Below, piece by piece: positions 36,805 to 45,672 of a stretch of DNA of 64,000 nt. Under the pieces are notes generated by a model that was not told where the DNA came from, did not search any database, and was given only the letters and a program-made list of their open reading frames with translations. Source of the stretch: Streptococcus cristatus ATCC 51100. GTDB taxonomy: Bacteria > Bacillota > Bacilli > Lactobacillales > Streptococcaceae. The stretch lies in NCBI RefSeq assembly GCF_000222765.1, contig NZ_AFUE01000006.1, positions 310,001 through 374,000 on the forward strand, read 5' to 3'. The position numbers were made by a program, and so were the translations under genes. Each line of letters begins with the position of its first letter. The first letter of the stretch is position 1.

Positions 36805-38463
36805 TTATTTTTTTAATAATTCTCTAGCCTGCGTCAAAGCAGCCTCTGTCACATCTTCGCCAGCCAGCATCTTAGCGACTTCCTGAACACGCTCGTCAGC
36901 CGTCAGCAGACGAACCGTTGAGACGGTCGAATTCTCATCCGAAATCTTCTCAATAAAGAACTGATAATCGGCAATCGCAATGACCTGCGGCAAGTGGGAA
37001 ATAGCTAAGACTTGGCCGTTGGAGCCAATCTTGTAAATCTTCTGAGCGATGGCTTGAGCCACACGACCAGAAACACCCGTATCCACTTCGTCAAAGACAA
37101 TGCTGGTCTTGCCTTCCTTACGAGAAAAGGCAGACTTGATAGCCAACATGAGACGGGAGAGCTCCCCGCCAGACGCAACTTTCACCAAAGGTTTGAAATC
37201 CTCGCCCGGATTTGCCGAGATGTAGAATTCTACTTGTTCATTGCCTTCACGGTTGAACTTGCCCTTACTGAACTGCACTTTAAAGCGCGCCTTTTCCATG
37301 TAGAGATCCTGCAGCTCTTGCTTGATTTCTGCTTCCAGCTGGGCTGCTAGGCCATGACGAGCCTGACTCAGCTCCTGGGCCAGCTCTACCAGCTCTCTCT
37401 CCAAGGCTTTCAGCTCTCGGTCCATATCCTCTGAGGACAAGTTGCTGCCAGTTAAAAGGCTGTATTCTTTGGAAATCTGCGCAAAGTATTCCAGCACATC
37501 ATCTACTTGGCCACCGTATTTACGTGTGATGCTGTTAATCAAGTCTAAGCGACTCTCCACCTGCAGCAGCCGATCTCCGTCAAAATCCAGTCCATCTAAA
37601 ATGTCTTCTAGGCGCTTGCTGACATCCTCTAAAACATAATAAGTCTCTGACAAGCTGCCTGAAAGCTCCTTGTAGGCTGGATCGTAATCCTCGATAGACT
37701 CAAGGTCATTCATAGCTGAGCGGACATTGGTCAGACTGGAAAAATCTTCATTATCCAGCATGGTATAGGCGTTGGTCAGCGTATCGGCAATGAGCTTGTG
37801 GTTGAGCAATCGATCCCGCTCCTGATGCAGGGCAATATCTTCACCGCTTTTGAGGGCTGCGCTCTCAATCTCCGCCATCTGAAACTCCAGCATCTCAATT
37901 CTGGCCTTATGCTCCTGCTGGTTTTTCTGCAAAGTCAGGACTTGCTTGCGCAGGCTTCGATAGCGGTCAAAGGTTTCCTGATAGCGGCCTTTGAGATGCA
38001 AAAAGTCTGCTGATCCAAACTCATCTAGCATGGCAATATGAAGCTGAGATCTCATCAGCTCTTCTTGATCGTGCTGACCATGAATATCCACCAAATGCTG
38101 ACCGACAGCCTTTAGAACAGATAAATTGATCATCTGACCATTGATACGGCTGACACTGCGGCCGTTTTGTAGAATTTCCCGACGGATAATCAACTCATCG
38201 GTCAGCTCCCAGCCTTGCTCCTCAAAAATCTCTCGCAAAGCTCTGCTATTTTCTAGCGAAAAAAGTCCCTCTATCTCAGCTTTAGGTGCCCCATGACGAA
38301 TAACATCCGTCGTAGCACGGCTGCCCAGCATCATATTCATCGCATCAATAATAATAGACTTGCCAGCTCCAGTTTCCCCGGTCAAAACCGTCATACCTTG
38401 CTCAAAATTAAGGGAAATCTCCTCAATAATGGCAAAATTTTTAATCGAAATTTCTAATAACAT
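36805..38463 (-). CDS. recN: DNA repair protein RecN
   Basis: RecN is an SMC-like ATPase acting early in double-strand break repair. This 552-residue protein has Walker A GETGAGKSIIID near residue 30, two coiled-coil arms in the middle, the ABC signature VASGGELSRLMLA, and Walker B SIVFDEVDTGVSG. The true start is ATG 38463 (MLLEISIKNFAIIEE) with AGGAAA ahead; an in-frame ATG 15 bp upstream would overlap the argR end. It follows argR by 8 bp and belongs to the xseA-xseB-ispA-tlyA-argR-recN operon. Confidence 0.96.
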   Translation of the reverse strand: MLLEISIKNFAIIEEISLNFEQGMTVLTGETGAGKSIIIDAMNMMLGSRATTDVIRHGAPKAEIEGLFSLENSRALREIFEEQGWELTDELIIRREILQNGRSVSRINGQMINLSVLKAVGQHLVDIHGQHDQEELMRSQLHIAMLDEFGSADFLHLKGRYQETFDRYRSLRKQVLTLQKNQQEHKARIEMLEFQMAEIESAALKSGEDIALHQERDRLLNHKLIADTLTNAYTMLDNEDFSSLTNVRSAMNDLESIEDYDPAYKELSGSLSETYYVLEDVSKRLEDILDGLDFDGDRLLQVESRLDLINSITRKYGGQVDDVLEYFAQISKEYSLLTGSNLSSEDMDRELKALERELVELAQELSQARHGLAAQLEAEIKQELQDLYMEKARFKVQFSKGKFNREGNEQVEFYISANPGEDFKPLVKVASGGELSRLMLAIKSAFSRKEGKTSIVFDEVDTGVSGRVAQAIAQKIYKIGSNGQVLAISHLPQVIAIADYQFFIEKISDENSTVSTVRLLTADERVQEVAKMLAGEDVTEAALTQARELLKK

Positions 38464-38471
38464 AGGCTTTC

Positions 38472-38903
38472 CTACCAATTATTGATTTCAGCCGTGACTT
38501 TTTGGGCTGCACTTTCACTCACTGCAACGATTAGGATACTGTCGTTATCCGCAATGATGCTGAAAATTTCCTCAGCAAATTCTTTACTCAGATGACGCTT
38601 GACTACCGCCGCACTTCCTGGTATTAGGTTAAGATTGAGCATATTTCCTAGATTTTGACATGCCAAAATATTATTTTCAGCCAACTTCAGACTATTACTA
38701 GCTGTTTTAGGAAGCTCATAGATATAGGTATTATCTTTAAAAGGGATTTTTACAATCCCTAGCTCCTTGATATCTCGTGAAACCGTTGCCTGTGTCGCTG
38801 TAATACCAGACTCCCTGAGATGTTCTACAATTTCCTCTTGGGTGCCAATCTCAAACTCGCTGACAAATCGTCTGATTTTCTCTAATCTATCCTTCTTCTT
38901 CAT
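38472..38903 (-). CDS. argR: ArgR/AhrC-family transcriptional regulator
   Basis: This 143-residue protein has the winged-helix ArgR N-terminus, with KKDRLEKIRRFVSEFEIGTQ and ATQATVSRDIKELGI. The C-terminal oligomerisation and arginine-binding domain is present, but the usual GTxxGDDT-type motif reads SIIADNDSILIVAV. Effector binding may therefore differ from classical ArgR. Streptococci carry several ArgR paralogues that act together. This is the copy linked to recN. It overlaps tlyA by 17 bp. Confidence 0.85.
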   Translation of the reverse strand: MKKKDRLEKIRRFVSEFEIGTQEEIVEHLRESGITATQATVSRDIKELGIVKIPFKDNTYIYELPKTASNSLKLAENNILACQNLGNMLNLNLIPGSAAVVKRHLSKEFAEEIFSIIADNDSILIVAVSESAAQKVTAEINNW

Positions 38904-39711
38904 CTTTAAATTCCTTGTGGGCTGCCTCTACGACAGCAACTAAGTCTTGCTCCAGCTCATTTTTCGGCTGTTCACTTTTCTCCAGAAAGGCTAGAAATTC
39001 AACATTGCCATGTCCGCCTTGAATCGGAGAAAAATCCAAACCTTTGACTGAAAAACCTGCTTCCAGCATAAAGGTTGTCACGGTTTCCAACACCGCCAAA
39101 TGAACTTTCTTGTCCTTGATAATTCCCTTCTTGCCAATCTGCTCGCGGCCAGCCTCAAACTGAGGCTTGATCAAAGCCACGACCTGACCGCCCTCTTCTA
39201 AAATCTGATAGAGGGCCGGCAAAATCAAGCTGAGCGAGATAAAGCTAACGTCAATGCTGGCAAAGCTGGGCCGAAAGTCAAAATCAGCTGGCTCCGCATA
39301 ACGAAAATTGAACTGCTCCATGCTGATAACCCGTTCATCTTGGCGAAGTTTCCATGCCAACTGGTTAGTCCCGACATCAACAGCATAGACCAGCTTAGCT
39401 CCATTCTGCAACATAACATCGGTAAAGCCACCGGTCGAAGCACCGATATCCAAGGCCACTCGGTCTACCACTGAAAGGTCAAACACTTGCAAAGCCTTTT
39501 CTAATTTCAGGCCGCCCCGACTGACATACTTGAGCTTTTCTCCCTTGAGCTTGAGCTCTGTTGCATCATCGATTTTTTCACCTGGTTTGTCAAAACGCTC
39601 TCCATTCGCAAGTGACACAACCAGACCAGCCATTACTCCACGCTTGGCCTGTTCTCGAGTCTCAAAGAGCCCTTGTCGATAGGCCAATACATCCACTCTT
39701 TCCTTAGCCAT
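38887..39711 (-). CDS. tlyA: TlyA family rRNA 2'-O-methyltransferase
   Basis: This 274-residue protein joins an N-terminal S4 RNA-binding domain (VDVLAYRQGLFETREQAKRG) to an FtsJ-type methyltransferase domain (ALDIGASTGGFTDVML, YAVDVGTNQLAW, SIDVSFISLSLILP). It should methylate ribosomal RNA. The older name hemolysin A is historical. It overlaps ispA by 8 bp and argR by 17 bp, which indicates translational coupling. Confidence 0.93.
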   Translation of the reverse strand: MAKERVDVLAYRQGLFETREQAKRGVMAGLVVSLANGERFDKPGEKIDDATELKLKGEKLKYVSRGGLKLEKALQVFDLSVVDRVALDIGASTGGFTDVMLQNGAKLVYAVDVGTNQLAWKLRQDERVISMEQFNFRYAEPADFDFRPSFASIDVSFISLSLILPALYQILEEGGQVVALIKPQFEAGREQIGKKGIIKDKKVHLAVLETVTTFMLEAGFSVKGLDFSPIQGGHGNVEFLAFLEKSEQPKNELEQDLVAVVEAAHKEFKDEEEG

Positions 39712-40579
39712 CCAGTCTCAAACTTTCTATTATTTTTTGAATTTCTTTAGCTGAAAAATCACTTTCTTTTTCTAGTTGCTCCAGTAGACTTTTCGCTTGT
39801 TCCAGTGTTTCATCGAAAAAGGCTCTGGCTCCATCCAAGCCTAGCAAGGCTGGATAGGTTGATTTCTCAGCCGCCAGATCCTTCTGCGGTGTCTTACCGA
39901 TCTGATCAAAACTGGCTGTCACATCTAAAATATCATCCCGCACCTGAAAAGCCAAACCCAAGAGCTCTCCCGCTTGACGGAGCTTCCCTAGGACTGATTG
40001 ACTAGTCTGAGCAATGATCCCCGCTGCTACAAAAGGATAGGCCAAGAGCTTGCCTGTCTTATTGGCATGGATAGTCTGGAGCTGGTCCATGGTCAACTTG
40101 CGGCCTTCTCCCTGCATATCCAAAACCTGCCCAGCCACCATACCAAAGGAACCAGCCGCCAAAGACAGCTCTGCTATCAGATCCACCTTGACCTGACTAG
40201 GGAGCTCTACCATTGCCACTAAACCATAAGGATCCAAAAAGAGAGAATCTCCCGCCAAAATGGCCATATCCTCCCCGAATTTCTTGTGGCTGGTCAGACG
40301 GCCTCGGCGGTAGTCATCATTATCCATAGCTGGCAAATCATCATGGATCAGGCTACCGGTGTGAATCATCTCTAGAGCTGCTGCCACCTGAAAATGAGCA
40401 GGAGTTAATTCCAGACCAAAACCTTCCAGCAATTCCAAAAGCAAGAGAGGGCGGATCCGCTTGCCACCAGCCTCGACAGAATAGAGGATGGTCTCAGTCA
40501 AATCCGCTGACACTTCCTTGCTCTGATAAAATTCTTGAATCGTCAGACCAATTTGCCTGATTTTATTCTCTCTTGTCAT
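39704..40579 (-). CDS. ispA: Polyprenyl synthetase (farnesyl diphosphate synthase)
   Basis: This 291-residue trans-isoprenyl diphosphate synthase has both Asp-rich motifs, [10 protein letters not shown] near residue 79 and DDILD near residue 218. [14 protein letters not shown] and [14 protein letters not shown] are also present. It supplies farnesyl diphosphate for undecaprenyl carrier synthesis. The start overlaps the xseB stop by 4 bp. Confidence 0.95.
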   Translation of the reverse strand: MTRENKIRQIGLTIQEFYQSKEVSADLTETILYSVEAGGKRIRPLLLLELLEGFGLELTPAHFQVAAALEMIHTGSLIHDDLPAMDNDDYRRGRLTSHKKFGEDMAILAGDSLFLDPYGLVAMVELPSQVKVDLIAELSLAAGSFGMVAGQVLDMQGEGRKLTMDQLQTIHANKTGKLLAYPFVAAGIIAQTSQSVLGKLRQAGELLGLAFQVRDDILDVTASFDQIGKTPQKDLAAEKSTYPALLGLDGARAFFDETLEQAKSLLEQLEKESDFSAKEIQKIIESLRLDG

Positions 40580-40788
40580 TCCATATCCGTTTCTGTGCCA
40601 TCCGCCTGCATGACCTTGACCAAGGTCTTTTCTGCCTGATCTAACGTCTTTTGCAAGTCTTTAGACAACTGCATGCCCTTCTGGAATTCAGCGATAGCCT
40701 CTTCCAAGGCCACGTCTCCATTTTCCAGCTTCTGGACAATAGCTTCCAAATCAGCTAAGTTTTCTTCAAATTTCTTGTCTTTTGACAT
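40576..40788 (-). CDS. xseB: Exodeoxyribonuclease VII small subunit
   Basis: This is a 70-residue, largely helical protein with the XseB core [20 protein letters not shown] and [14 protein letters not shown]. It forms the small subunits of exonuclease VII with XseA. It overlaps xseA by 23 bp and ispA by 4 bp. Confidence 0.95.
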   Translation of the reverse strand: MSKDKKFEENLADLEAIVQKLENGDVALEEAIAEFQKGMQLSKDLQKTLDQAEKTLVKVMQADGTETDME

Positions 40789-42106
40789 CTTTTACCTCAA
40801 CTTGGACCTGACCATCCCGCATGAGAATGGTCAGCTGGTCCTTCTTCTTGATATCCTGACTGGACTCGATTACTGTTTCATTTTTTTGGATAATAGCATA
40901 GCCCCGCGCCACAATGCGACTGGTATCCAGCATGAGTAGCGCATCTGACAATCGCTTGGCTTCAGCCACCTTATGGTCATAGATCACCGCCATATTGCTA
41001 CGCAACAAGCGCTCCTGCTGGTGCACCTGCTCCTGATAGCGCTGCACCTGCCGCAGAGGTGACAGAGATTCCAAGCGATGTTGGAGAATATTGACCTGCT
41101 GGACTTCTTCATTATAATATTCGCGAATTTTTTGCTTTAATCGTAGATTGAGCTGGTCTAACTTTTGCAGATAGCCATCATAAAGCCGTTCTGGCTGCCG
41201 AAAAATAACAGAGGAAGCCAGCTTGTGCAATCGTTCCCGCTGGTAAGCCAGACGATTTGAAGCTGCATTAGACAGACGATTTTGCTGCTGACTCAAATGC
41301 CCCAGAAGATCCAGCTTGGTGACTGGCGTCGCCAATTCCGCTGCTGCTGTAGGGGTTGCTGCTCGTCGATCTGCCACAAAGTCAGCCAGAGTCGTGTCCG
41401 TTTCGTGCCCCACACTGGAAATAATCGGAATCTGAGACTCAAATATGGCTCGCACGACGATTTCCTCATTAAAAGCCCAAAGATCCTCGATGGAACCGCC
41501 GCCCCGACCAATAATCAAAACATCCAAATCTTCTCGCTCATTGGCTCGACGGATATTAGCCGCCACCTCGGCGGCAGCTCCTTCGCCCTGAACCTTGGTC
41601 GGATAAAGCAGGATGTCCACGCCTGGGAAACGGCGGCTGACTGTCGTGATAATATCTCGAATGACAGCCCCGCTAGGACTGGTCACTACCCCAATCTTCT
41701 TAGGAAACTGAGGCAGGGCTTGTTTAAACTTATCTTGGAAAAGACCTTCTTCTCCCAGTTTTTTCTTGAGCTGCTCAAACTGAACAGCCAAGGCACCAAT
41801 GCCGTCTGGCTCGGCCTTTTCAATGACAATCGAATAGGACCCACTTGGCTCATAGAGCTGCACACGGCCAATGACATTGACCTTCATGCCCTCTTCTAGT
41901 TCAAAACCAAGCTTTTTATAAACACCTGACCAGATAGTTGCCTGAATAACTGCCTTCTCATCCTTGAGGGAAAAATACTGGTGATTGGGGCGCTTGCGAA
42001 AATTGGAGACCTGACCTGTCAGATAAACCCGTTCCAAATAAGGATCACGGTCAAACTTCATCTTCAGATAACGGGTCAAAGTAGAAACCGATAAATAATC
42101 TGGCAT
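40766..42106 (-). CDS. xseA: Exodeoxyribonuclease VII large subunit
   Basis: This 446-residue protein starts with an OB fold ([38 protein letters not shown]). The catalytic domain has [39 protein letters not shown] and [21 protein letters not shown] long coiled coil follows. It is the first gene of a six-gene operon of DNA repair, isoprenoid and RNA-modification genes. Confidence 0.96.
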   Translation of the reverse strand: MPDYLSVSTLTRYLKMKFDRDPYLERVYLTGQVSNFRKRPNHQYFSLKDEKAVIQATIWSGVYKKLGFELEEGMKVNVIGRVQLYEPSGSYSIVIEKAEPDGIGALAVQFEQLKKKLGEEGLFQDKFKQALPQFPKKIGVVTSPSGAVIRDIITTVSRRFPGVDILLYPTKVQGEGAAAEVAANIRRANEREDLDVLIIGRGGGSIEDLWAFNEEIVVRAIFESQIPIISSVGHETDTTLADFVADRRAATPTAAAELATPVTKLDLLGHLSQQQNRLSNAASNRLAYQRERLHKLASSVIFRQPERLYDGYLQKLDQLNLRLKQKIREYYNEEVQQVNILQHRLESLSPLRQVQRYQEQVHQQERLLRSNMAVIYDHKVAEAKRLSDALLMLDTSRIVARGYAIIQKNETVIESSQDIKKKDQLTILMRDGQVQVEVKDVKRQEI

Positions 42107-42145
42107 GTCGCTCCCTTTCTATTTTCTAGTATTTGCGTAACTTTT

Positions 42146-42154
42146 ATTATACCA
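42146..42154 (-). promoter_or_regulatory. Extended -10 promoter of the xseA operon
   Basis: The minus strand reads TGGTATAAT (TG-N-TATAAT), about 40 bp before the xseA start and directly after the terminator of the upstream HTH gene. Confidence 0.55.
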
Positions 42155-42180
42155 AAAAATGTAGGAAGTCAGTGCTTCCA
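42153..42180 (-). terminator. Terminator of the orphan HTH gene
   Basis: GGAAG-CACTGA-CTTCC followed by TACATTTTTT on the minus strand. It shows that the HTH gene really ends at 42208 and that no second half follows. Confidence 0.65.
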
Positions 42181-42207
42181 AGTTCCCAATTTTCATGATA
42201 AAAATCA

Positions 42208-42432
42208 CTAAGATTTTGTACTTTCCTTGATAATTTGATACATTTCAATGCGCAACTGTTGCGCAATGAATTCTAAGGTTAGCAAACTAGGAATCGAATC
42301 GCCTGCCTCAATACGAGCAAGCTGTCTGACTGTCAAACGAGTCTCATCCTCACACAGCAATTCCCTTGTCATTTTACGTTGTTCCCGCAGTTCTCGAATT
42401 TTTTTCCCAATTGCTACTTTTAGCTCTGACAT
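42208..42432 (-). CDS. Short ComR/Rgg-like XRE helix-turn-helix protein (74 residues)
   Basis: The protein consists of one XRE-type helix-turn-helix: KIRELREQRKMTRELLCEDE, then TRLTVRQLARIEAGDSIPSL, LTLEFIAQQLRIEMYQII. From memory this resembles the N-terminal DNA-binding domain of ComR, whose matching segments read MSREVLCLDGAELTVRQLIR and IEKGESLPSL. The roughly 220-residue peptide-binding TPR domain of ComR/Rgg is absent: the frame stops at 42208 and a terminator follows. It has its own extended -10 promoter and a plausible ribosome-binding site (AAAGG, further off). It could be a stand-alone regulator, an antagonist, or a fossil of a truncated comR-like gene. Confidence 0.75.
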   Translation of the reverse strand: MSELKVAIGKKIRELREQRKMTRELLCEDETRLTVRQLARIEAGDSIPSLLTLEFIAQQLRIEMYQIIKESTKS

Positions 42433-42496
42433 GGCACTTTCCGCACTTATCCTTTTCTACTAGTTTTTATACTTTTAACTCTCATACTTTATTTTT

Positions 42497-42505
42497 ATTA
42501 TAGCA
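42497..42505 (-). promoter_or_regulatory. Extended -10 promoter of the orphan HTH gene
   Basis: The minus strand reads TGCTATAAT, 65 bp before the start, within a very AT-rich stretch. Confidence 0.5.
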
Positions 42506-42615
42506 CAAAAAAGTTTTCTATCGTATTAACTTTTTTCTATAAATTAAAAAAGTAATTATGTGAGAAAGTTGGTGAATCTTAGACTTTTCCTAACTAAGAC
42601 AAGATTTCCTAATCC

Positions 42616-42648
42616 ACAAAAAGAGGCTCGGATTTTTCCAAGCCTCCC
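42616..42648 (-). terminator. Terminator of nnrD
   Basis: GAGGCTTGGA-AAAA-TCCGAGCCTC followed by TTTTTG on the minus strand, 6 bp past the nnrD stop. Confidence 0.85.
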
Positions 42649-42653
42649 AAGAT

Positions 42654-43496
42654 TTATTGACTAAAATTTTTCATCCAAGTTGGAATTCGTTGACTCAATT
42701 CTGTCGGTAATACCACATAAACCTCTTTGGCTAATTCATCCGCAATAGCTGAATGCAAGTAGGTCGCAGCTGTCACTCTTTCAAAAAGTGAAACCTGCTG
42801 AAATTGACCTGCAAAGCCAGCAATCATCCCTGCCAAGGTATCTCCCATACCACCAGTTGCTTGATAGGGACCACCAACCTGCAACTGATAAATATCCTTT
42901 TCTCCACTCTGAAAAACTCGCGTTCCATTCCTTTTCTGTACAACTAGAGTTCCCTTAGGAAATTGGTCAACAGCCTTTTGGCTAGATTTTTCGTCCTGCG
43001 ACTCGATGGGCAAGCCAGACAAGCTTTCCCATTCTTTCTGGTGAGGGGTAAAAATTGTCTGGGAGTTCGGAAAAGGCAGAGCTTGCTTGGCAAAAAGCGA
43101 GATAGCGCCCCCATCCATAATCAAGATTTGTTGCTTGTTTACAAGCTGTAAAACCAACTGCAGCAACGATTTCTCTAAAGAATTTTCAGCCAAACCCGGT
43201 CCGATTAAAATAACAGTAGCCTTGCGGATCTGCTCCATCAGTCGCTCTTGCTCCCACAAATCAAAGGCCATAGCCTCTGGCAAATGAGCATGGAGGGCGA
43301 AAATATTTTCCCGTTCAGTTGCAACTGTCACCAGACCAGCTCCGCTCCTTACTGCGGCCAAGGCAGCCATGATAATGGCCCCGCCATAGGGATAAGTCCC
43401 GCCAATCAATAGCAGGCGACCATAGTCGCCTTTATGGCTGTCTGGCGATCGATTTATAATAACCTTTTTCAAAAGCCTGTCACTGACTAGTTTCAT
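42654..43496 (-). CDS. nnrD: ADP-dependent NAD(P)H-hydrate dehydratase
   Basis: This 280-residue ribokinase-fold enzyme (YjeF C-terminal type) repairs hydrated NADH and NADPH. The glycine-rich HKGDYGRLLLIGGTYPYGGA, GPGLAENSLEKS, IMDGGAISLF, FTPHQKEWESL and the catalytic ATGGMGDTLAGMIAGF are present. The start ATG 43496 has a weak ribosome-binding site (AGGATG overlapping). It is monocistronic. Confidence 0.92.
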   Translation of the reverse strand: MKLVSDRLLKKVIINRSPDSHKGDYGRLLLIGGTYPYGGAIIMAALAAVRSGAGLVTVATERENIFALHAHLPEAMAFDLWEQERLMEQIRKATVILIGPGLAENSLEKSLLQLVLQLVNKQQILIMDGGAISLFAKQALPFPNSQTIFTPHQKEWESLSGLPIESQDEKSSQKAVDQFPKGTLVVQKRNGTRVFQSGEKDIYQLQVGGPYQATGGMGDTLAGMIAGFAGQFQQVSLFERVTAATYLHSAIADELAKEVYVVLPTELSQRIPTWMKNFSQ

Positions 43497-44197
43497 ATTT
43501 CATCCTCTATAATTATTTAAATGTTTTCAAAAACTAATATTACCCGCTCAAGCACATCAAACAAAGAAACTCGACTGCCATTTTCTATCCCTGATAGGCA
43601 TATCTCTATTGAATTCTAGTTGCGTAAGAGAATTGTGTAGAGACGAACAGAAAAAAGCTTCTTTCTTCACTTCAAAATCAAAAGCTAAACTTACTCTCCA
43701 TCTCGCCAGTTACCACCAATAAGCAAATCCTATACTTTGATAAATTATTTCCGAAATTTCCAATCTTTATTTCGACCCGAGCAATTTTCTTCTCCCATAT
43801 TTTACCATATTTTCGCTCGATATTTAAAATGAAGAAATAAATTCAGAGAAAGGGCCGTGTGAAATTATTACATCGCTTACTACCACAGCACCTAAAAAAT
43901 GGAGACTTTCATCAAAGAAAACTCTACCACGAAACCCTAGCCTCATCTAAAAAAGCCCCAGCGAATTTTTTTTAAAAAATATGCAGTTGCCAATACAACT
44001 CTTTGCTTGTAAGCAAAAACAGCTATCGGCTCATCCAAACAAATAAATTTATCTTGAAAACAAAAAAGGTCCATTGGACCTTAATAAGCGAAAACTCGCT
44101 GCCGCGAGTTCCCATCTGCAACCTGAAACAATCTCCCAGATCTTGACGAAAACTCTGTTTTCTTTATCTGCAACTTAAAAAGGTCCACTGGACCTTT
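43497..44197. other. 701-bp non-coding stretch between livF and nnrD
   Basis: No open frame longer than about 20 codons with a start signal was found on either strand. It is AT-rich with irregular composition. The right end holds two GGTCC-type hairpins (44066-44082 and 44174-44200) with a copied CTGCAAC word near each. Part of it should carry the nnrD promoter. It may be decayed gene sequence; I recognise nothing in it. Confidence 0.6.
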
Positions 44198-44200
44198 TTA
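44174..44200 (-). terminator. Terminator of livF
   Basis: AAAAAGGTCCA-G-TGGACCTTTTT is a nearly perfect palindrome at the livF stop, acting in both directions. A second GGTCCATTGGACC hairpin lies about 110 bp further downstream. Confidence 0.7.
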
Positions 44201-44908
44201 ACCACCTAGATATGCTTTGCGGACTTCGTCAGAAGCGAGAAGCTCTTGACCTGTTCCAGATAGAACAATTTTTCCTGTTTCAAGAACATAACCACGGTCT
44301 GCGATAGATAGTGCTTTATTGGCATTTTGCTCAATCAAAAGCACAGTTGTACCCTGCTTTTGGATATCTTGAATGATATCAAAGATTTCTTGAATGAAGA
44401 TTGGCGCTAGCCCCATTGATGGCTCATCCAAGAGCAAGAGCTTAGGAGTAGACATGAGCGCTCGACCCATAGCCAACATCTGCTGCTCACCACCTGAAAG
44501 AGTTGCAGCATCTTGGTTTTTACGCTCTTCCAAGCGTGGGAAACGAGAGAAGACCTTTTTGAGATTTGCTTGATTTTCTTCACGATTTTTCTTAAGAAAA
44601 GCTCCCATTTCAAGGTTCTCCAAGACAGTCAAACCTGGGAAAATATGGCGCCCTTCTGGAACCTGTGAAAGCCCCGCAGCCACAATCTTTTGAGCAGGCA
44701 CTTTTTGAATTTCATTACCTAAAAATTCAATCTTCCCAGCACTTGGGCGAACCAAACCAGAGATCGTGCGGAGGATGGTCGTTTTACCAGCACCATTGGC
44801 ACCGATAAGGGAAACTACTTCTCCTTCGTTGACTTCAAAGCTGACATCACGGACAGCCTGAATCATGCCATAGTGGACAGATAGATTTTCAACTTTGAGC
44901 ATGGACAT
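44198..44908 (-). CDS. livF: Branched-chain amino acid ABC transporter ATP-binding protein LivF
   Basis: This 236-residue ATPase has Walker A GANGAGKTT, signature LSGGEQQMLAMGRALM and Walker B LLLLDEPSMGLAP. The EPSMGLAP form is the LivF type. It is the last gene of livJHMGF and overlaps livG by one base (TAATG). Confidence 0.95.
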   Translation of the reverse strand: MSMLKVENLSVHYGMIQAVRDVSFEVNEGEVVSLIGANGAGKTTILRTISGLVRPSAGKIEFLGNEIQKVPAQKIVAAGLSQVPEGRHIFPGLTVLENLEMGAFLKKNREENQANLKKVFSRFPRLEERKNQDAATLSGGEQQMLAMGRALMSTPKLLLLDEPSMGLAPIFIQEIFDIIQDIQKQGTTVLLIEQNANKALSIADRGYVLETGKIVLSGTGQELLASDEVRKAYLGG

Positions 44909-45672
44909 TAGGCTTCACCTCCTAGATAAGCTTCAATAACGCGTTTGTCATTCTTAATCTCATCTGGTGTGCCGTGGGCAATCAAGCGACCGTACTCTAG
45001 TACGTAGATGCGCTCAGTTACTTCCATAACCAGACTCATATCATGCTCAATCAGCATGATAGTAATGTTAAATTCATTTTTAATCCGACGGATCAGGGCA
45101 GTCAGCTCAGCTGTTTCCTGTGGATTCATCCCAGCAGCTGGCTCATCCAAGAAGAGAATCTTTGGCTCTGTAGCAAGCGCTCGGACAATCTCCAGACGAC
45201 GCTGTTGACCATAAGCCAAATTTTTAGCCAAGGTTTCTGCTTCCTTATCCAAGTCAAAGATAGCCAGCAATTCCAGAGCCTTTGCTTTCAATTCCTCTTC
45301 ATTTTTATAAAATGCTGGAAGACGGAAGAAAGAGGCCAACACGTGAGGTTTATGGTGATTCCCGAAAGCAATCAATACATTGTCCAACACAGTCAAATCT
45401 TTAAAAAGGCGGATATTTTGGAAAGTCCGGCTGAGACCCAGAGTTGCAATCTTGTAAGGTGTTTTACCATTCAGCAAATGGCCATCCAAAGTAACCGTTC
45501 CCTCACTCGGTTCATAAACACCCGTCAAAAGGTTGAAAAGAGTTGTCTTTCCAGCACCGTTAGGACCGATAAGACCGACCAGTTCCCCTTCGTTCAATTC
45601 CAGAGTCACGTCACTAACAGCTGTTAGTCCTCCAAAATTTTTGGTTAATTTTTTTACATCAAGAAGTGCCAT
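44908..45672 (-). CDS. livG: Branched-chain amino acid ABC transporter ATP-binding protein LivG
   Basis: This 254-residue ATPase has Walker A GPNGAGKTTLFN, the LivG-specific GLSRTFQNIRLF, signature AYGQQRRLEIVRALA and Walker B ILFLDEPAAGMNP. It pairs with LivF to drive the LivHM permease. It overlaps livM by one base. Confidence 0.95.
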   Translation of the reverse strand: MALLDVKKLTKNFGGLTAVSDVTLELNEGELVGLIGPNGAGKTTLFNLLTGVYEPSEGTVTLDGHLLNGKTPYKIATLGLSRTFQNIRLFKDLTVLDNVLIAFGNHHKPHVLASFFRLPAFYKNEEELKAKALELLAIFDLDKEAETLAKNLAYGQQRRLEIVRALATEPKILFLDEPAAGMNPQETAELTALIRRIKNEFNITIMLIEHDMSLVMEVTERIYVLEYGRLIAHGTPDEIKNDKRVIEAYLGGEA

